A stretch of DNA of 64,000 bases from Duodenibacillus massiliensis (GTDB lineage: Bacteria > Pseudomonadota > Gammaproteobacteria > Burkholderiales > Burkholderiaceae_F). The position numbers and the translations under genes are program-made. The stretch spans positions 571,017 through 635,016 of the forward strand of contig NZ_LT635861.1 of assembly GCF_900128485.1 (NCBI RefSeq), given 5' to 3'. Numbering within the stretch: the first letter of the stretch is position 1; each line of letters starts with the position of its first letter. The notes beneath the pieces were generated by a model. The model saw only the letters and a program-made list of their open reading frames with translations, was not told the origin of the DNA and made no database searches. Positions 17,009-25,739 of this stretch are shown here, piece after piece.

Positions 17009-18373
17009 TTAATCGAAACTGCCTGCGGTTTTTGTCTCAAGTGTTTTCTGGTGACGCCGGTAAAGCCACCAGAGCATCAGCGTCGTCACCACCCAGCTTG
17101 CGGGGTAGACGGCCATGAGCATGTTGTAGGTAGGGTCGGCGGCAAAAAGTGTTGCAACCCAGAGTACGCGGATCGAGCAGATGCACACCAATGTCACCAC
17201 TGCCGGAGGCAGTGAATAACCGAAACCGCGCATGGCGTCAGACAAGGTTTCCATGATGACGTTAACCGGTTCGGGCAGCACCACCCAGAAGATGCGGGTA
17301 AGCCCCAGCGCAATAACGGACTCATCGGTCGTAAAGCAGGCGAGAAGTTCTCTTGCGAAAATCCAGATAAAGGCTACGAGAACGAAGGTCGCCGCAAAGT
17401 TAAGCCCCATGGAAATGAGGGTGGCGCGCCGGCAGCGCGCGAGGTTTCCCGCGCCCCAGTTTTGGCTCACGAACGTGGTGGCCGTGAGGCCAAAGGCATT
17501 GATAAAGCAGTAAACGTTGATTTCAATCGTAAAGGCTGCGACGCTTCCTGCCATCGCGTCAGGTCCGAGACTGTTGATTGCCGCCTGAATGATGAGGTTG
17601 GAAAGCGAAAAGACCATACTCTGCAGTCCCGCGGGCCACCCGATTCTCACCATGTTTTTCAGTGCCGTGCGGTTGACGGTGAAAAGCCTGGCGGGGATGA
17701 GCCTTAATTCATCATCGCGCCGCATGAGGCAGACCACAAGAATGGCGGCGGCCAGAGCGTTGGCAAGCGCCGTCGCAAGCGCCACGCCCCCGGCCTGCAT
17801 GCCGCAGACCAAAACAAAAAAGAGGTTTCCGGCAATATTAAAAACCGTTGCGGCGCAAAGCGCCCACAAAGGGGTTTTCGTGTCGCCCTTGCTTCTGAAG
17901 ACGGAAGCAAGGAAGTTATAAACCGCAATAAAAGGGATGCCCGCAAGGTAGACGCGTAGGTAGTCTTCGGCGTGCCCGAGAACGCTCTCAGGGACGTCAA
18001 GCACATCCATGATGAAGCCGCAGAAGATTTCCCCCAAAAGGGCAATGGCAACGCCAAAGGCGACCGACAGTGCAAAAGCCGTGTGTACGCTTTCAGAAGC
18101 GAGTTTTTTCTGCCGCATTCCGAGGTAGCGGGCCGTCACGACGTTAACGCCGAGCGCAAGTCCCATGCACAGACTCACTATGAGACCGATCACCGGGACG
18201 TTGTTTCCCACGGCAGCCATTGCGTCGCTTGAGACGTAGTGTCCGAGGACAGCGACGTCGGCGGCATTAAAGAGCTGCTGCAGCACGCCCGTGAAGGCAA
18301 GCGGCAGCGCAATGATGATCATTTTGTCCCAGAGGGAGCCCTCGAGAAGGTTGAGTTCCTTGGCCTGTGACAT
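17009..18373 (-). CDS. MATE-family multidrug/cation exporter
   Basis: A 454-aa inner-membrane transporter with about 12 hydrophobic segments and the two-fold MatE domain repeat. Typical motifs are LPLAFTGVLQQLFNAADVAVLGHYV near the N-terminus and VRIGWPAGLQSMVFSLSNLIIQA starting the second half. The family extrudes cationic drugs, using Na+ or H+ gradients. It is transcribed in the same direction as ilvD but separated by about 140 nt that should hold the ilvD promoter. The substrate cannot be inferred. Confidence 0.9.
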   Translation of the reverse strand: MSQAKELNLLEGSLWDKMIIIALPLAFTGVLQQLFNAADVAVLGHYVSSDAMAAVGNNVPVIGLIVSLCMGLALGVNVVTARYLGMRQKKLASESVHTAFALSVAFGVAIALLGEIFCGFIMDVLDVPESVLGHAEDYLRVYLAGIPFIAVYNFLASVFRSKGDTKTPLWALCAATVFNIAGNLFFVLVCGMQAGGVALATALANALAAAILVVCLMRRDDELRLIPARLFTVNRTALKNMVRIGWPAGLQSMVFSLSNLIIQAAINSLGPDAMAGSVAAFTIEINVYCFINAFGLTATTFVSQNWGAGNLARCRRATLISMGLNFAATFVLVAFIWIFARELLACFTTDESVIALGLTRIFWVVLPEPVNVIMETLSDAMRGFGYSLPPAVVTLVCICSIRVLWVATLFAADPTYNMLMAVYPASWVVTTLMLWWLYRRHQKTLETKTAGSFD

Positions 18374-18737
18374 GGTGCGTGTATCGGGAAAACCGTCGGA
18401 TGAAGCGCTTTTTTGGCCGATTTTAAGCTTCGGACGGGCGGCAACCGATTCTTAAGGCAGGATTCTTTTTTCAGGCAGGAAAAAAGTACGAATGTGCATA
18501 TTTATTGGGTCGAAACAGGTTTTACGGTTGACTAATCCTTTATAACTAATAGACAAGCTTAATTTTTCAGCCCGCTTTAAGGTATCGTCCTTTGGCAGGC
18601 GTTTCGGGGAAAAGACACAATTCGGCATGAAATCAGCGCTTAAGGCGGTGTCGGAGAGCCCCGCAGGCGCAGTAAACCCCAATAAAAAATCTCTGACAAC
18701 AAGAAGTACGACTTTCCCATCCGGGAGGAGACACACG
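18374..18737. other. Intergenic region upstream of MATE gene and beside an IS remnant
   Basis: About 360 AT-rich nt. I see no gene I would defend. A 37-codon frame from 18627 (MKSALKAVSESPAGAV...) ends exactly at the IS boundary, so it could be a fragment of an interrupted gene, but no continuation is recognisable on the other side of the element. TTGACT at 18528 is promoter-like without a well-spaced -10. Confidence 0.4.
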
Positions 18738-19670
18738 TAAACAACCCCCCGTCTGAAGACGGGGGGTTTATTGTAACCGCATCACACGGCCCAACATAAG
18801 GCTGGTTTACATCAGCCCCTGTGCTGACAGCTGTCGGCACAGACCCTGCAGGTTGCGGCTCGCATTCAAGTCGCTGTGAGCAAGGTGACCACATTGGCTG
18901 CAGCAAAACCCGTGCTTATGGCGTTTGCCCGGTGCCCCGCACTGTGAGCATGTCTGGCTTGTATAGCGCGGATCCAGGAAAACACACCGGATTCCAGCGG
19001 CTGCCGCTTTGTAAACAATCATCTCCTGCAACTCACGGAAAGACCAGCGGTGCAGTCGGCTTCTGATGCGTTTCCCGGCCTTGATGTGATCCCGGATATG
19101 CGTTAGGTCTTCCAGGGCGATTAACTTGATACCCCGCTTTGCGGCTTCCTGCACAATCTCTTTGCTTACAACGTTATTGACATGCGTCACATGGCGTCTT
19201 TCTCGGCCTGAGGCTTTTTTTTAGGTGCTGTCCGGCACTCTGAGAGCCGTTGCGCTGAAGACGCTTTCTCTGACTCATATATCGGTCTCTTTTATCCTTT
19301 AATGCTCCTGCTTTCCAAATACGGCCCATGCTGACGGCCGCAATATTGTTCTCGCCGACATCAATACCCATGATCTCGTCGGCTTTCAGATTCTTTAAAT
19401 GCTCTTCGCCCGAACAACCTTGGGACTCCACAGCGATGTGAAGCTCCCAAAACGCTTCTTTCCGGCCTCTCCGGGGATGCAGAACAAGGTTGCACTCCTT
19501 ACGCTTTCCCGAAGCCGGCAACTCTTTTTGAAAAGGGCCGGGGCACAGACGTGCCCGAATCCGACCGCTGATGGTTGAAATTGAAACAGTGCCGTCAGGG
19601 AAAAAATGTCAGCGTGTTCTTGTCGACGTGAACCGAGGGGCGCCTGAACACCAGCGTCTTGATGATGCGG
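18738..19670 (-). mobile_element. IS200/IS605-family (IS1341-type) remnant, tnpB only
   Basis: The right end is recognisable as the hairpin AACCCCCCGTC-TGAA-GACGGGGGGTT (about 18743-18768) followed, on the element strand, by GTTGTTTA ending at 18738. The same layout (GC-rich stem, TGAA loop, GTTGTTTA) closes the element at 50.5 kb; outside it the two sequences diverge, which places the boundary. No tnpA and no left-end hairpin are present, and homology fades near 19670-19690. In active elements of this type the RNA guide is the flank just outside the right end. Confidence 0.65.
18807..19670 (-). pseudogene. tnpB: tnpB RNA-guided nuclease, frameshifted and 5'-truncated
   Basis: Homology to TnpB runs across three frames. 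From the 5' side: a segment with SVHVDKNTLTFFP, a shift in a T6C3 run near 19610, then DGTVSISTISGRIRA continuing to about 19175 with the RuvC-I Asp in IMGIDVGENN, then a second shift near 19180-19220, then a 127-aa part with the RuvC-II Glu (LIALEDLTHIR), an intact CxxC...CxxC zinc ribbon, and the RuvC-III Asp (HSDLNASRNL). All three catalytic acids survive, but the N-terminal domain is missing and two frameshifts break the gene. A functional nuclease is unlikely. Confidence 0.8.
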
Positions 19671-19684
19671 AAATGCGAAATTCG

Positions 19685-19713
19685 AAAAACCCGGCCTCGG
19701 CCGGGTTTTTTGT
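19685..19713 (+). terminator. Rho-independent terminator-like hairpin
   Basis: AAACCCGGCC-TC-GGCCGGGTTTTTT just 5' of the tnpB remnant. A perfect stem with a T6 tail on the plus strand; no plus-strand gene is left to use it, so it may belong to a gene lost by the insertion. Confidence 0.6.
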
Positions 19714-19733
19714 AAGATTTGGTTAATCGGTTT

Positions 19734-19757
19734 TGACTAGACTCAGCGGACTAGTCA
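19734..19757. promoter_or_regulatory. Inverted repeat upstream of ccmA (operator candidate)
   Basis: TGACTAG (19734-19740) and CTAGTCA (19751-19757), perfect half-sites with 10-nt spacing, about 90 nt before the ccmA start. The regulator is unknown; it does not fit FNR (TTGAT-N4-ATCAA). Confidence 0.35.
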
Positions 19758-19845
19758 GAAAGTCTGCCTTCGGGCGGATATAAGCGTTCAGCAAAGCCCA
19801 TGCAAAAAGGGGTTGTCTGCCGCTAAAAGAAGGATCCCGGGATTT

Positions 19846-20556
19846 ATGTCAAATTCTGCTGTTGCGCGCAACGGGCTCAGTGTCTGCGGTCTTGAGCTCG
19901 AGCGCGGTGAGAGACTGCTTTTCAGGGGGCTCGCGTTTGAAGCGCCTCCGGGCACGCTTGTGCGCCTTGCCGGCGCAAACGGCACCGGTAAAACAAGCCT
20001 TCTGAGGCTTTTGACGGGGCTTATGGTTCCCGACGCCGGCGAAATTCTCTATAAGGGCGAGTCCATCACAAAGCTCAGGGAAGACTTTCACCGAGATCTC
20101 GTCTATATCGGCCACATGAACGGCGTCAAGGACGATCTGAGCGCCCGGGAAAATGTGCGCATTGCCGCACGGCTCGGAAACCTCATTGTCACCGACAGTC
20201 AGATTAACGAGGCGCTCGGCGCCGTCGGACTTACAGACTTCACCGAACATACAACCGGGGAACTAAGCCAGGGGCAGAGGCGGCGCGTGGCGCTTGCGCG
20301 CCTTTTTGTGAGCGAAATGAAGCCCGTCTGGATTCTGGATGAACCCTTTACGGCGCTTGACGTTCAGAGCGTGGCGAACCTTTCGGACGCCGTTGCCCGG
20401 CATGTCAGGGCGGGCGGCATCGTTATTTACACCACCCACCAGGAGTGTGCCGTGGACGTCCCTGAGGAAAAGAAACTCACGGTGGACGTCTCCGCCTTTG
20501 CCCCAAAACGCAAAAAGAAGGCACAGGCGTGCCTCGGGGGAGGTGATCATGTTTAA
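19846..20556 (+). CDS. ccmA: Cytochrome c biogenesis ATP-binding protein CcmA
   Basis: A 236-aa ABC ATPase of the CcmABCD complex, which releases holo-CcmE after heme loading. Walker A is GANGTGKT, the signature is LSQGQRRRVALARL and Walker B is WILDEPFTALD. A C-terminal tail of about 30 basic residues follows the ATPase core. The start at 19846 gives the usual short N-terminus; the frame is open from 19813. It is the first gene of the ccm operon and overlaps ccmB by 8 nt. Confidence 0.95.
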   Translation: MSNSAVARNGLSVCGLELERGERLLFRGLAFEAPPGTLVRLAGANGTGKTSLLRLLTGLMVPDAGEILYKGESITKLREDFHRDLVYIGHMNGVKDDLSARENVRIAARLGNLIVTDSQINEALGAVGLTDFTEHTTGELSQGQRRRVALARLFVSEMKPVWILDEPFTALDVQSVANLSDAVARHVRAGGIVIYTTHQECAVDVPEEKKLTVDVSAFAPKRKKKAQACLGGGDHV

Positions 20557-21217
20557 TCTCTTTCTCTCGGTGGTCCGCCGCGACCTGATGCTTGCACTGC
20601 GGCAAAAAAGCGACCTTGTTCAAACGATCTTCTTTTTCGCGGTCGTCGTGACGCTGGTGCCGCTCGGGGTCGGAGCCGAACAAAACGTCTTAAGAACGAT
20701 GGCCCCGGGCGTGGTGTGGGTGGCGGCTCTTTTGGCGGCTCTTTTGTCGCTGCCGCGCATTTTTGCCCTGGACTACGCCGACGGAACGCTTGAGCAGATG
20801 CTTATTTCCGCCGAACCCTTAAGCGTCATCGTGGTCGGCAAAGTCGTTGCGCACTGGCTCGTCACCGGGATTCCGATCACGGTTTTTGCGGCCGTTTTCG
20901 GTATTTTGTTTGACCTCCCGGTTGATCAGACGGCGGTGCTGATGTTTTCCCTTTTGCTCGGCACACCGGTCTTAAGTCTTGTGGGGGCAATCGGTGCGGC
21001 GCTCACCCTGGGACTCAGAGCTGGTTCCGTCTTAACGAGCCTTTTGGTGCTGCCGCTTTACATTCCGGTTTTGATTTTCGGCGCAGGCGCAACCGTGCAG
21101 GTCGCCATCAGCGTGAGCCCTGCGGCCTACCTCATGGTCACCGCCGGACTGAGCTTTTTTGCGCTTGCCGCAGCGCCCTTTGCGGTGGCGGCCGCCCTTC
21201 GGATTTCACTGCAGTAA
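20549..21217 (+). CDS. ccmB: Heme exporter membrane protein CcmB
   Basis: A 222-aa inner-membrane protein with six hydrophobic segments. Family motifs: RQKSDLVQTIFFFAVVVTLVPLGVG, APGVVWVAALLAALLSL, DYADGTLEQML. It forms the membrane part of the ABC-type CcmAB complex. The start at 20549 has GGGAGG 6 nt upstream and lies inside the end of ccmA, consistent with coupled translation. Confidence 0.95.
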   Translation: MFNLFLSVVRRDLMLALRQKSDLVQTIFFFAVVVTLVPLGVGAEQNVLRTMAPGVVWVAALLAALLSLPRIFALDYADGTLEQMLISAEPLSVIVVGKVVAHWLVTGIPITVFAAVFGILFDLPVDQTAVLMFSLLLGTPVLSLVGAIGAALTLGLRAGSVLTSLLVLPLYIPVLIFGAGATVQVAISVSPAAYLMVTAGLSFFALAAAPFAVAAALRISLQ

Positions 21218-21241
21218 AACTACACCCCATCAAGGAGAAGC

Positions 21242-21970
21242 ATGAAGAACGCATTTTTTACCCCGGAAGGTTTTTACCGTACCGCGGGTTATTCGGTGAA
21301 GTGGCTCTACGGCCTTGCGGCTGTCTGCGCCGCCGTCGCGTTTTACCTCGGCTTTTTTGTCTGCCCCATTGACGCCACGCAGGGTAACTCCTACCGCATC
21401 ATCTTTATTCACGTGGCAAGTGCCTGGATGAGCATGCTCATCTATGTTGTGATGGCGGTCTTTTCCGCTGCGGCGCTTGTGACCAACAACAAGATGTGCT
21501 CGATTTTCTCGGCCGCGATGGCGCCCACCGGGGCCCTGATGGCGTTTCTTGCGCTTTTTTCGGGATCTTTCTGGGGACGCCCCACATGGGGAACCCACTG
21601 GGTGTGGGACGCGCGTCTGACAAGTGAACTCATCCTTCTCTTTCTTTACCTCGGTTTTCTGGCGCTTCAGAGCGCGATTGCCGATCACCGCCGTGCCGAC
21701 AAGGCCTGTGCCGTGATCGCGATTGTGGGCGTTGTGAACGTCCCGATCATTTATTTCTCGGTGAAGTGGTGGAACACGCTGCATCAGGGCGCTTCGATCA
21801 CGAGCAAAGGTTCTTCTATCGCTCCGATCATGCTCTACACGCTGCTTTTGATGGTTGTGGCCTTCTGGATCTACAGTTTTGCCTCAACTTTTGTGCGTGC
21901 GCGCTCGATGATTCTGGAACGTGAACGCCGGCAGACGTGGGTACAGGCGCTTGTGAAGGAGGGTAAGTAA
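21242..21970 (+). CDS. ccmC: Heme handling protein CcmC
   Basis: A 242-aa six-TM inner-membrane protein that attaches heme to CcmE. The tryptophan-rich heme-handling motif is WGRPTWGTHWVWDARLTSE, between conserved histidines (IFIHVASAWM and SVKWWNTLHQGASIT). AAGGAGAAGC precedes the start at 21242. It is followed by ccmD one nucleotide after its stop codon. Confidence 0.97.
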   Translation: MKNAFFTPEGFYRTAGYSVKWLYGLAAVCAAVAFYLGFFVCPIDATQGNSYRIIFIHVASAWMSMLIYVVMAVFSAAALVTNNKMCSIFSAAMAPTGALMAFLALFSGSFWGRPTWGTHWVWDARLTSELILLFLYLGFLALQSAIADHRRADKACAVIAIVGVVNVPIIYFSVKWWNTLHQGASITSKGSSIAPIMLYTLLLMVVAFWIYSFASTFVRARSMILERERRQTWVQALVKEGK

Positions 21971-21971
21971 C

Positions 21972-22151
21972 ATGGACTGGACTTCAATTACGCATTTTCT
22001 GCACATGGACGGTCACGGCTTTTATGTCTGGAGTGCCTACGGAATGGCCACGTTTCTTGTGATCGCTGAAAGTTTTATGCATGTAAGACGCCGCAAGGCG
22101 GCCCTCGATCGCGTGAAAAAAGAAGCGGCGCGCGCCGAGATTGAGGCGTAA
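21972..22151 (+). CDS. ccmD: Heme exporter accessory protein CcmD
   Basis: A 59-aa protein, MDWTSITHFLHMDGHGFYVW..., with a single membrane helix (about residues 18-36, YVWSAYGMATFLVIAESFM) followed by a very basic cytoplasmic tail (RRRKAALDRVKK). This is the CcmD pattern; the protein stabilises holo-CcmE release from CcmABC. The gene sits between ccmC and ccmE exactly as in other ccm operons. Confidence 0.92.
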   Translation: MDWTSITHFLHMDGHGFYVWSAYGMATFLVIAESFMHVRRRKAALDRVKKEAARAEIEA

Positions 22152-22209
22152 GCCCCATTAAAAGAACACAGTTTTTAACCGCTTTATTGACCCCAAGGAG
22201 CAGAGAACT

Positions 22210-22701
22210 ATGGAGAATCGAGCTGCCAAACGACTGGCTTTGATTGTCGGCGCGGTTGCCGTTGTGGGCGTCGGGGCCTACCTGATGCTTTCCGCTTTTA
22301 ACGAAAACCTGGTGTTTTTCTATTCCCCCATGCAGGTGCAGGCGCAGGAAGCCCCCAAGGGCCGTACCTTCCGTATGGGCGGGATGGTGATGCCCGGCTC
22401 CGTCAAGCGCCTTGAAGACGGCGTTACGGTGAGTTTCGGCATCACCGATACCGGAGCCGTGATCCCCGCGCAGTTTAAGGGGATTCTCCCCGACCTCTTT
22501 AAGGAAGGTAAGGGCGTTGTGGCTCAGGGTAAGTTAAACGATCAGGGCGTTTTCGTCTGCAGCGAAGTGCTTGCTAAACACGACGAAAACTACATGCCGC
22601 CTGAGGCGCAGGATGCTGTGGACAAGGCCCATGCCGCCATGCGTACGGCTGACTATAAAAATGCCGAAGAGGGTGTGTCGATGGCGCACTCCAAGCAGTA
22701 A
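22210..22701 (+). CDS. ccmE: Periplasmic heme chaperone CcmE
   Basis: A 163-aa membrane-anchored heme chaperone. One N-terminal helix (residues about 8-30) is followed by a beta-barrel domain and the heme-binding motif LAKHDENYMPP: His124 forms the covalent bond to heme and Tyr128 is an axial ligand. A flexible C-terminal tail follows. AAGGAG lies 9 nt before the ATG. It receives heme from CcmC and passes it to CcmF. Confidence 0.96.
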   Translation: MENRAAKRLALIVGAVAVVGVGAYLMLSAFNENLVFFYSPMQVQAQEAPKGRTFRMGGMVMPGSVKRLEDGVTVSFGITDTGAVIPAQFKGILPDLFKEGKGVVAQGKLNDQGVFVCSEVLAKHDENYMPPEAQDAVDKAHAAMRTADYKNAEEGVSMAHSKQ

Positions 22702-22738
22702 TTCAATCAACAAACTTCTCGGTTAAGGGAGATATCCC

Positions 22739-24712
22739 GTGATAGCGGAAATCGGTCATTTTGCACTGATTCTGGCGCTCATCGTGGCCGTGATTCAGGG
22801 GGTGCTGCCGCTTGTCGGCGCCGCCCGCGGAATCTCGTCCTGGATGGCGGCCGGACGCATGTGCGCCAGCGCCAACGCGCTTTTTCTGACGGTGGCCTTC
22901 GCCTCGCTCGCGTACTGCTTCTATATCAGTGACTTCACTGTGCTCAACGTGGCGAACAACTCCAATTCGCTTTTGCCCTGGTACTACAAGGTGGCGGCAA
23001 CCTGGGGCAGCCACGAGGGCTCGATTCTGTTCTGGTCAGTGACGCTTTCCTGGTGGGCTTTGGCTGTTTCCTTCGCAAGCCGCCGGCTTTCCGAAGAAAT
23101 GATGGCGCGTGTTTTAGGCATCATGGGCCTTGTGCTCATGGGCTTTCTGGCGTTCATGCTCTTTACCTCCAACCCCTTCCTGCGCCTTTTCCCGGCTGCT
23201 CCCGAAGGGGCTGACTTAAATCCCCTGCTGCAGGACCCGGGGATGGTCTTTCATCCGCCGCTTCTGTATCTGGGCTACGTGGGCTTTTCCGTGCCCTTTG
23301 CCTTCGCGCTCGCAGCCCTGATCAGCGGTAAGCTCGATGTGGCCTGGGCGCGCTGGATGCGTCCGTGGACGACGGCGGCGTGGATTCTTCTCACGCTCGG
23401 CATCAGTCTGGGTTCCTACTGGGCCTATTACGAACTCGGCTGGGGCGGCTGGTGGTTCTGGGATCCGGTGGAAAACAGCTCCTTTATGCCGTGGTTGACC
23501 GGTACTGCGCTGATGCACAGCCTTGCCGTGACGGAAAAGCGCGGGTGCTTCAAGATCTGGACGGTGCTCCTTGCGATCATCACCTTTTCGCTCTCGCTTC
23601 TTGGGACCTTCCTCGTGCGCTCGGGGGTTCTCACGTCCGTTCACGCGTTTGCGACTGATCCGGAACGCGGCGTGTTTATTCTCGCCTTCCTCATCATCGT
23701 GATCGGCCTGTCGTTCCTTCTGTTTGCCTGGCGTGCTCCCACGGTGGGCCTCGGAGGCAACTTCTCGATGGTAAGTCGCGAGTCGATGCTTCTTGTGAAC
23801 AACGTGCTTCTTGTTGTCGCGATGGGCGCGGTTCTTCTGGGAACGCTCTATCCCTTGTTCCTTGACGCTTTAAACGCCGGCAAGATCTCGGTCGGGCCCC
23901 CGTACTTTGACTCGGTCTTCGGGCCGATCATGCTGCCGATGCTCTTCCTTTTGGGCGTGGCTCCGTTTGCCCGCTGGAAGGAAGCCGATCCGCTTACGCT
24001 TACCAAGAAGCTCTGGTGGTGCTTTGCCGCGGCCATTGTGATTGCCGCCGTGGTGCCTTTCCTCATGGGACGCTGGAGCCACTGGGTCTTTATCGGCGTG
24101 ACGCTTGCGGTTTGGGTTGCCATTACCGTGGTCTACAACATCATCGACCGCGGCCGCAACATGCAGGGCAGTTTCTTTGCGAAACTTTTCCGTCATCCGC
24201 GTGCTTTCTGGGGCATGCAGCTCGCGCACCTGGGCGTGGCCGTTTTTGTGATCGGTGTGGCTCTTGTGAAGGGCTACCCGGCCGAACGCGATGTGCGCAT
24301 GTACGTGGGCGAACAGGTGACGGTTGCCGGTTACAGCTTTGTCTTTAACGGCACGAAGGAAGTGCGCGGTCAGAACTACACGGCTGTGCGCGGTGACTTC
24401 ACCGTGACGCGTGAAGGCAAGGAAATCACGCGGCTTTATCCTGAAAAGCGCAATTACTTCTCGTCCCGCTCCATGCCCATGACCGAAGCCGCGATCCGCC
24501 ACTCGATCACCGGCGACATCTATGTAAGTCTCGGTGAGCCGACGCCTGACGGCGGCTGGATTGTGCGCGCTTACTCCAAGCCCTTTGTGACATGGATCTG
24601 GTGGGGCACGATCATCATGGCCTTGGGCGGCCTTTTGGCGATGACCGACAGACGCTACCGTCTGCGCCGCCGTGAAGACAAGGGTGCGGACGCCGCAGTG
24701 AAGGAGGCTTAA
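22739..24712 (+). CDS. ccmF: Cytochrome c heme lyase subunit CcmF
   Basis: A 657-aa polytopic membrane protein of the cytochrome c synthetase. The WWD domain reads WGGWWFWDPVENSSFMPWL, with further conserved blocks KVAATWGSHEGSILFW and DPGMVFHPPLLYLGY that carry heme-ligand histidines. About 15 hydrophobic segments. A GTG start at 22739 with GGGAG upstream. It receives heme from CcmE and ligates it to CxxCH apocytochromes with CcmH. Confidence 0.97.
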   Translation: MIAEIGHFALILALIVAVIQGVLPLVGAARGISSWMAAGRMCASANALFLTVAFASLAYCFYISDFTVLNVANNSNSLLPWYYKVAATWGSHEGSILFWSVTLSWWALAVSFASRRLSEEMMARVLGIMGLVLMGFLAFMLFTSNPFLRLFPAAPEGADLNPLLQDPGMVFHPPLLYLGYVGFSVPFAFALAALISGKLDVAWARWMRPWTTAAWILLTLGISLGSYWAYYELGWGGWWFWDPVENSSFMPWLTGTALMHSLAVTEKRGCFKIWTVLLAIITFSLSLLGTFLVRSGVLTSVHAFATDPERGVFILAFLIIVIGLSFLLFAWRAPTVGLGGNFSMVSRESMLLVNNVLLVVAMGAVLLGTLYPLFLDALNAGKISVGPPYFDSVFGPIMLPMLFLLGVAPFARWKEADPLTLTKKLWWCFAAAIVIAAVVPFLMGRWSHWVFIGVTLAVWVAITVVYNIIDRGRNMQGSFFAKLFRHPRAFWGMQLAHLGVAVFVIGVALVKGYPAERDVRMYVGEQVTVAGYSFVFNGTKEVRGQNYTAVRGDFTVTREGKEITRLYPEKRNYFSSRSMPMTEAAIRHSITGDIYVSLGEPTPDGGWIVRAYSKPFVTWIWWGTIIMALGGLLAMTDRRYRLRRREDKGADAAVKEA

Positions 24713-24714
24713 AT

Positions 24715-25248
24715 ATGCGTTGGAAGTTTCTGATTCCTCTTGCGATATTTCTGTTTCTTGCCGGGTTCCTCTTAAAGGGCCTTTACATGGATCCGAGAAA
24801 GGTTCCGTCTGCTCTGATTGACAAGCCGGCGCCGGAGTTTTCTCTGCCTCAGCTTCATGACCCGCAAAAGACCGTAACCAAGAAGGATCTTCTCGGGAAG
24901 GTCTACCTCTTAAACGTCTGGGCGAGCTGGTGTGAGTCCTGCCAGTACGAGCATCCCTTTTACGTGCAGTTAAAGCGTGCCGGTGAAAAGATCTTCATCG
25001 TGGGCTACAACTACCGTGACAAGCGCTTTGCCGCACTGCAGTGGCTCGATAACCTCGGAGATCCCTATGACGTGTCCGTGATGGACGCTGACGGCCGCAC
25101 CGCCATTGACTTCGGTGTCTACGGTGCGCCCGAGACGTTCCTTGTGGACAAAAAAGGTGTGATCCGCCACAAAGTGGTGGGACCGGTGACGCCTGAAATC
25201 TGGAAAAACGAACTCAAACCGCTGATTGACAAGCTGGAGGCGCAATGA
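24715..25248 (+). CDS. ccmG: Thiol:disulfide interchange protein CcmG (DsbE)
   Basis: A 177-aa membrane-tethered periplasmic thioredoxin. An N-terminal hydrophobic anchor (about residues 4-22) is followed by a thioredoxin fold with WASWCESC (Cys73, Cys76) and the cis-proline region YGAPETFLVD. It reduces apocytochrome or CcmH thiols before heme attachment. The more usual active site is WCPTC; CESC is a variant. It overlaps ccmH by four nucleotides (ATGA). Confidence 0.95.
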   Translation: MRWKFLIPLAIFLFLAGFLLKGLYMDPRKVPSALIDKPAPEFSLPQLHDPQKTVTKKDLLGKVYLLNVWASWCESCQYEHPFYVQLKRAGEKIFIVGYNYRDKRFAALQWLDNLGDPYDVSVMDADGRTAIDFGVYGAPETFLVDKKGVIRHKVVGPVTPEIWKNELKPLIDKLEAQ

Positions 25249-25736
25249 AAAAGCTCATCTGTGTATTAGCGGGCCTGTGCGCGTTCTCTGCTTCGTACGC
25301 GGCGGCTGAAGCGCCGGCCGCGGCCGCCCCGCATGAAGCAGCGCCCACGCAGTTTGATCCGGTGGCGCACAAGCGCGTTCTGGGCATTTCCGAGCAGCTC
25401 CGTTGCCTCGTGTGCCAGAACCAGTCGATTGCCGAAAGTAATGCGGAACTTGCGGTGGACCTGAGAAATCAGGTGATTGAGCAGATCAAGGCCGGCCGCA
25501 GCGATAAGGAAATCATCGACTACATGGTGGACCGCTACGGCGACTTTGTGCTCTACAAGCCGCCCTTTAAGGCGTCAACGGCTATTTTGTGGCTCGGGCC
25601 CGTCGTGCTCTTCATTGCGGCGCTTCTTGGCTTTTACATCAACCTGCGCCGCCGCAAGCAGACGGTTCAGAAGACGGAAACGGCCTTAACGCCCGAAGAG
25701 CGTAAAAAGGCTGACGCCCTCTTGCGCGGAGAGTAA
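25245..25736 (+). CDS. ccmH: Cytochrome c maturation protein CcmH
   Basis: A 163-aa protein with a cleavable signal peptide (MKKLICVLAGLCAFSASYAAA), the redox motif LRCLVCQNQSIAESNA (Cys54, Cys57) and a C-terminal membrane helix (about residues 110-130). It presents reduced apocytochrome to CcmF. This is the short CcmH/CcmL form; the TPR part is encoded separately by ccmI. Confidence 0.95.
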   Translation: MKKLICVLAGLCAFSASYAAAEAPAAAAPHEAAPTQFDPVAHKRVLGISEQLRCLVCQNQSIAESNAELAVDLRNQVIEQIKAGRSDKEIIDYMVDRYGDFVLYKPPFKASTAILWLGPVVLFIAALLGFYINLRRRKQTVQKTETALTPEERKKADALLRGE

Positions 25737-25739
25737 CCG

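Noticed and set aside
18627..18740. 37-codon ORF ending at the IS boundary
   Set aside because: No homology seen and no matching continuation beyond the element; kept only as a remark.
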